The notes under the pieces: model-generated
Seen by the model: only the letters and a program-made list of their open reading frames with translations
Databases searched by the model: none
What the model was told of the DNA's origin: nothing
Part shown: positions 63,994-64,000 of the stretch, one piece after another
How the letters are laid out: every line of letters begins with the position of its first letter
Numbering within the stretch: the stretch's first letter is position 1
Origin: Aphis gossypii
Lineage: Eukaryota > Arthropoda > Insecta > Hemiptera > Aphididae
Length of the DNA: 64,000 bases
NCBI RefSeq assembly: GCF_020184175.1
Contig: NC_065531.1
Location: 7,771,213 to 7,835,212, forward strand
Direction: 5' to 3'
Made by a program: the position numbers and the translations under genes

Positions 63994-64000
63994 TATAATA

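Noticed and set aside
1..64000. CRISPR arrays, bacterial operons, ribosome binding sites, tRNA or rRNA genes
   Set aside because: The DNA is eukaryotic with spliced genes. I saw no regularly spaced repeats, no cloverleaf-forming tRNA sequence and no rRNA similarity.

Overview
The window is AT-rich eukaryotic nuclear DNA with short GT-AG introns. The gene content is that of an insect, and the style of the repeats (many small hAT-type MITEs, Jockey-like and other LINE tails, MULE pieces, poly-A/poly-T tracts) suggests an aphid or close relative. The organism call is inference; the gene calls rest on conceptual splicing read directly from the sequence.

Layout. (1) 60-3535, plus strand: the last eight exons of INTS8 (Integrator complex subunit 8), with a 359-bp piggyBac-type MITE in one intron. 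(2) 4053-10654, minus strand, converging on INTS8: Neto (CUB-CUB-LDLa-TM, auxiliary subunit of kainate-type glutamate receptors), nine exons recognised, start-codon exon not found. (3) 10.7-36.9 kb: a gene-poor stretch of about 26 kb with LINE and hAT remnants. It is broken by a strikingly GC/CpG-rich block at about 23.9-25.3 kb that looks like a promoter/first-exon region (perhaps of Neto) and by an inverted-repeat element at 33.8-34.3 kb. (4) 36.9-37.3 kb: an isolated two-exon piece of mitochondrial aconitase with an altered cysteine motif. (5) 37.7-42.2 kb: MULE transposase and LINE wreckage. (6) 42.4-48.5 kb: mitochondrial GatB (minus, ten exons, complete) head-to-head with NELF-B (plus, uninterrupted coding exon). 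(7) 48.7-51.5 kb: dihydropteridine reductase QDPR/Dhpr (minus, five exons, complete), tail-to-tail with NELF-B. (8) 53.8-54.3 kb: a hAT MITE. (9) 54.9-55.6 kb: the 3' part of a C2H2 zinc-finger gene (plus). (10) 58.0-60.5 kb: torso-like, a MACPF-domain protein (minus), lacking only the N-terminal exon. (11) 60.5-64 kb: intergenic or intronic DNA with two further MITEs.

The genes are unrelated housekeeping or developmental loci: transcription-elongation control (INTS8, NELF-B), mitochondrial glutaminyl-tRNA formation (GatB), tetrahydrobiopterin recycling (QDPR), neuromuscular signalling (Neto) and terminal embryonic patterning (torso-like). I saw no operon-like or defence-type system. The more unusual signals are the orphan aconitase fragment, two MITEs sharing one terminal-repeat family, three hAT-type MITEs with intact 8-bp target duplications, and the CpG-rich block.
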